From JBEHYA01 sp048498415 (lineage in GTDB: Bacteria; Pseudomonadota; Alphaproteobacteria; UBA9219; RGZA01): DNA of 20,392 nucleotides. The notes below the pieces were generated by a model, which saw only the letters and a list, made by a program, of their open reading frames with translations, was not told where the DNA came from and did not search any database. The stretch spans positions 1-20,392 of the forward strand of contig JBEHYA010000031.1 in NCBI GenBank assembly GCA_048498415.1. The letters run 5' to 3'. Positions 19,901-20,392 of the stretch are shown here, in pieces. Positions within the stretch are counted from its first letter, which is position 1; every line of letters starts with the position of its first letter. The translations under genes were made by a program, and so were the position numbers.

Positions 19901-20231
19901 CTCGTTCAACATGGGCATCGAACGCAAGGGCGTTGGCCAGGATGACGACACCCTGTCGTTCAACTTCTCGCAGCCCTTACGTGCTGAAAGCGGTAACATG
20001 TCGTTCATTCTGCCCTATGCGCGCAGCGTGACGACCAACGACATCTACAGCGACTACATCACCCAGGGTCTGGCTCCGACGGGCCGCGAACTGGATATGG
20101 AAGTCAACTACGCGATGCCGCTGGGTCTGGGTGAATCCGTGACCACCGCGGCCCTGTTCCGCAAGGATGCAGGCCACCAGCAAGGCGTGAACGATGCGCT
20201 GGGTCTGGTACGCTGGATGAAGAAGTTCTAA
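16956..20231 (+). CDS. S8 (subtilase) serine protease autotransporter, 1091 residues
   Basis: This is a probable type Va secretion protein. The signal peptide ends near AQA|QD (residue 24). Residues 30-290 are low-complexity Tyr/Gly/Thr/Gln/Ala with TQAPQ repeats. A Gly/Ala-rich hydrophobic stretch follows (about 294-325), then CHPTFDC (a likely disulfide). The S8 domain has the catalytic triad Asp371 (LLDTG), His409 (AHGTEVAG) and Ser621 (SGTSFAAPQVAG), with oxyanion Asn515. Residues from about 800 on alternate polar and apolar strands and end in LVRWMKKF; the terminal Phe is typical of outer-membrane barrels. AGGG lies seven bases before ATG 16956. Substrate unknown. There is no I9 propeptide at the usual place. 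Confidence 0.9.
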   Translation: MTMRRILSLSTAIALVLTASYAQAQDARVYGTQRVYGDGNYASGNYSTTYSPGSTYNAQQPIGNTGTATSYNNYASNTYTAPGSTTYSTQAPQGYAPQGYGTQAPQGYGSYGTQASAGNTAGNTAGTSYGTYGTQAPQGAVGNTAGTSYGTYGTQAPQGGTYGAGASGTTSSYGTYGTQAPQAMGNAPAATGTYGAGANSYGTQAPQMMGNAPAATGAYGTQASVGGAGTAAAPGYYSTQAPQMMYSGASTAAGEMATTTASVGGAGAAASTSSTMASVGGVGARVATSHAAQFIGSDLVWTGLGVLGAGGAAAALIGGNVLGGTTQPSSDCHPTFDCPEYYAQYSLDKMHAKIAYQRGYTGRGTTIALLDTGLDVNGLEFQGRVTSGNGYDYVTNKAGQPASTALSAHGTEVAGVIAANRNDIGMHGVSFDSELLPIRVFDQNNQSVGSFKNAIDYATAQHAYVLNGSYGPDEAYHLLAQSRQQQIITAYDIEEAGAYMRFAAAGGVIVVPTGNSYQIAPDIAVNPTGPGFLPFIKPSNANITDAHSGAYRDESGNVLSSTDFSSLANSMIAVTGVDQNAVISVFANRCGVAKAWCMAAYDENIFTTGLNNTYVTVSGTSFAAPQVAGAVAILHQAFPNLTAQQIRERLFLTAMDLGTPGNDEVYGWGLLDLEKATRPLGASTLSVTGYTNVGPRYDLSNSTMSFGKAFGLGAADTLRQHDVMFLDSQDAAFQMEMGQLTHLYAQKMDVLRTMTEFANPEDRTEMNFGDSVKVGYILEAPNQDSKLIGDGPTDTSSSLNQLRSFSMTDKLSENTEASLHYKDAASLNLGFSESDRTMIENAIAKQGLSNPYAAFASNGYASTFKTEAMGGTVRVAGFFGHDDVDMEARNFGTQAEVGYKLAKDSDAYFSLGSLFEGNRVLGSKGSGAFGFGDSTTTMYTGVGTKLDLGDNIKLHAAGYAGWTDPSLMDNSLINSASTIISSSFNMGIERKGVGQDDDTLSFNFSQPLRAESGNMSFILPYARSVTTNDIYSDYITQGLAPTGRELDMEVNYAMPLGLGESVTTAALFRKDAGHQQGVNDALGLVRWMKKF
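17217..17687 (+). repeat. Coding repeat: TQAPQ/TQAS units in the S8 protein
   Basis: I count seven TQAPQ and two TQAS units, most preceded by YG or YS, with intervening duplicated blocks such as AGTSYGTYGTQAPQ (twice) and MGNAPAATG (twice). The DNA of the units (variants of GGCACGCAGGCCCCGCAG) is similar enough for slippage or recombination to change the copy number. Confidence 0.85.
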
Positions 20232-20261
20232 TCGCTTCATTCAAAGCGTTAACAAAATCAG

Positions 20262-20291
20262 GCGGGCCCCCTCAAAAGGGCCCGCTTTTTT
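20262..20291 (+). terminator. Terminator of the S8 gene
   Basis: GCGGGCCC (20262-20269) pairs with GGGCCCGC (20278-20285) around an eight-base loop, followed by six T. It lies 30 bases after the stop codon. Confidence 0.92.
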
Positions 20292-20318
20292 GTTGGCTGA
20301 TTGCGGACCCAAGCAGGC

Positions 20319-20392
20319 ATCCCCGCGCAGGCGGGGATCCAGTTTGGTTGTGGAGAGAAAAAAAAAGAAACCGGATCCCCGCCTGCGTGGGG
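20319..20392. repeat. Inverted REP-like pair, cut by the window edge
   Basis: The left hairpin ATCCCCGC-GCAG-GCGGGGAT (20319-20338) and an inverted partner from 20371 to the window end (stem ATCCCCGC, loop CTGC, GTGGGG) are separated by a 30-base purine-rich spacer with nine A in a row. Same overall design as the other pairs, with loop GCAG rather than GAAG. Confidence 0.75.

Overview
The window reads as the chromosome of a flagellated alphaproteobacterium. The evidence is a FlaF-type flagellin regulator, a 5-aminolevulinate synthase (C4-pathway haem synthesis), a purC-purS-purQ-purL-bolA-grxD gene order familiar from that class, and two perfect TTAA-N7-TTAA boxes of the CtrA type. The genus cannot be told from the sequence alone. 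Most genes are GC-rich; the three small GIY-YIG genes are visibly richer in AT.

Layout. 1-1469: the end of a possibly flagellin-like gene, flaF, and a convergent TerC-family membrane protein. 1563-2541: an unrecognised 167-residue protein, a tRNA-Pro(CGG) with a clear promoter, and a GIY-YIG nuclease gene behind a palindromic repeat. 2543-7466: divergent ispB and trmN6, rpsD with its own promoter and terminator, a protein with a J-domain-like N-terminus, and hemA, whose end overlaps that gene. 7684-9776: four small or exported proteins, including a PDZ-less trypsin-like protease and a small protein resembling a protease propeptide, with the two CtrA-type boxes in their upstream regions. 16553 down to 10067 (minus strand): a probable long operon purC-purS-lipoprotein-YceI-purQ-purL-bolA-grxD ending at a strong terminator. 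16956-20231: a 1091-residue S8 (subtilase) autotransporter with a TQAPQ-repeat N-terminus.

The most notable feature is a family of REP-like palindromes tied to the GIY-YIG genes. Two of these genes (97 codons, 76 of 97 residues identical by hand count) each sit alone between perfect 28-bp inverted repeats, and each repeat is itself a hairpin. This makes compact cassettes of 375 and 385 bp. A third copy, 93 bp long, keeps both ends but has lost the gene. These three elements fill the purQ|purL, purL|bolA and bolA|grxD junctions almost exactly, without breaking a gene. More diverged palindrome pairs lie upstream of rpsD and downstream of the S8 gene, and a related palindrome precedes the third GIY-YIG gene next to tRNA-Pro. 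I infer a minimal mobile system in which a single-domain GIY-YIG nuclease takes the place of the transposase used by REP/RAYT systems. Mobility is not shown by this sequence; it is inferred from structure, copy number and the gene-less derivative.

Gene logic: PurC, PurS, PurQ and PurL act in de novo purine synthesis; BolA and the CGFS glutaredoxin are known iron-sulfur partners; HemA starts haem synthesis; IspB makes the quinone tail. The proteases and secreted proteins suggest an active cell-envelope programme.
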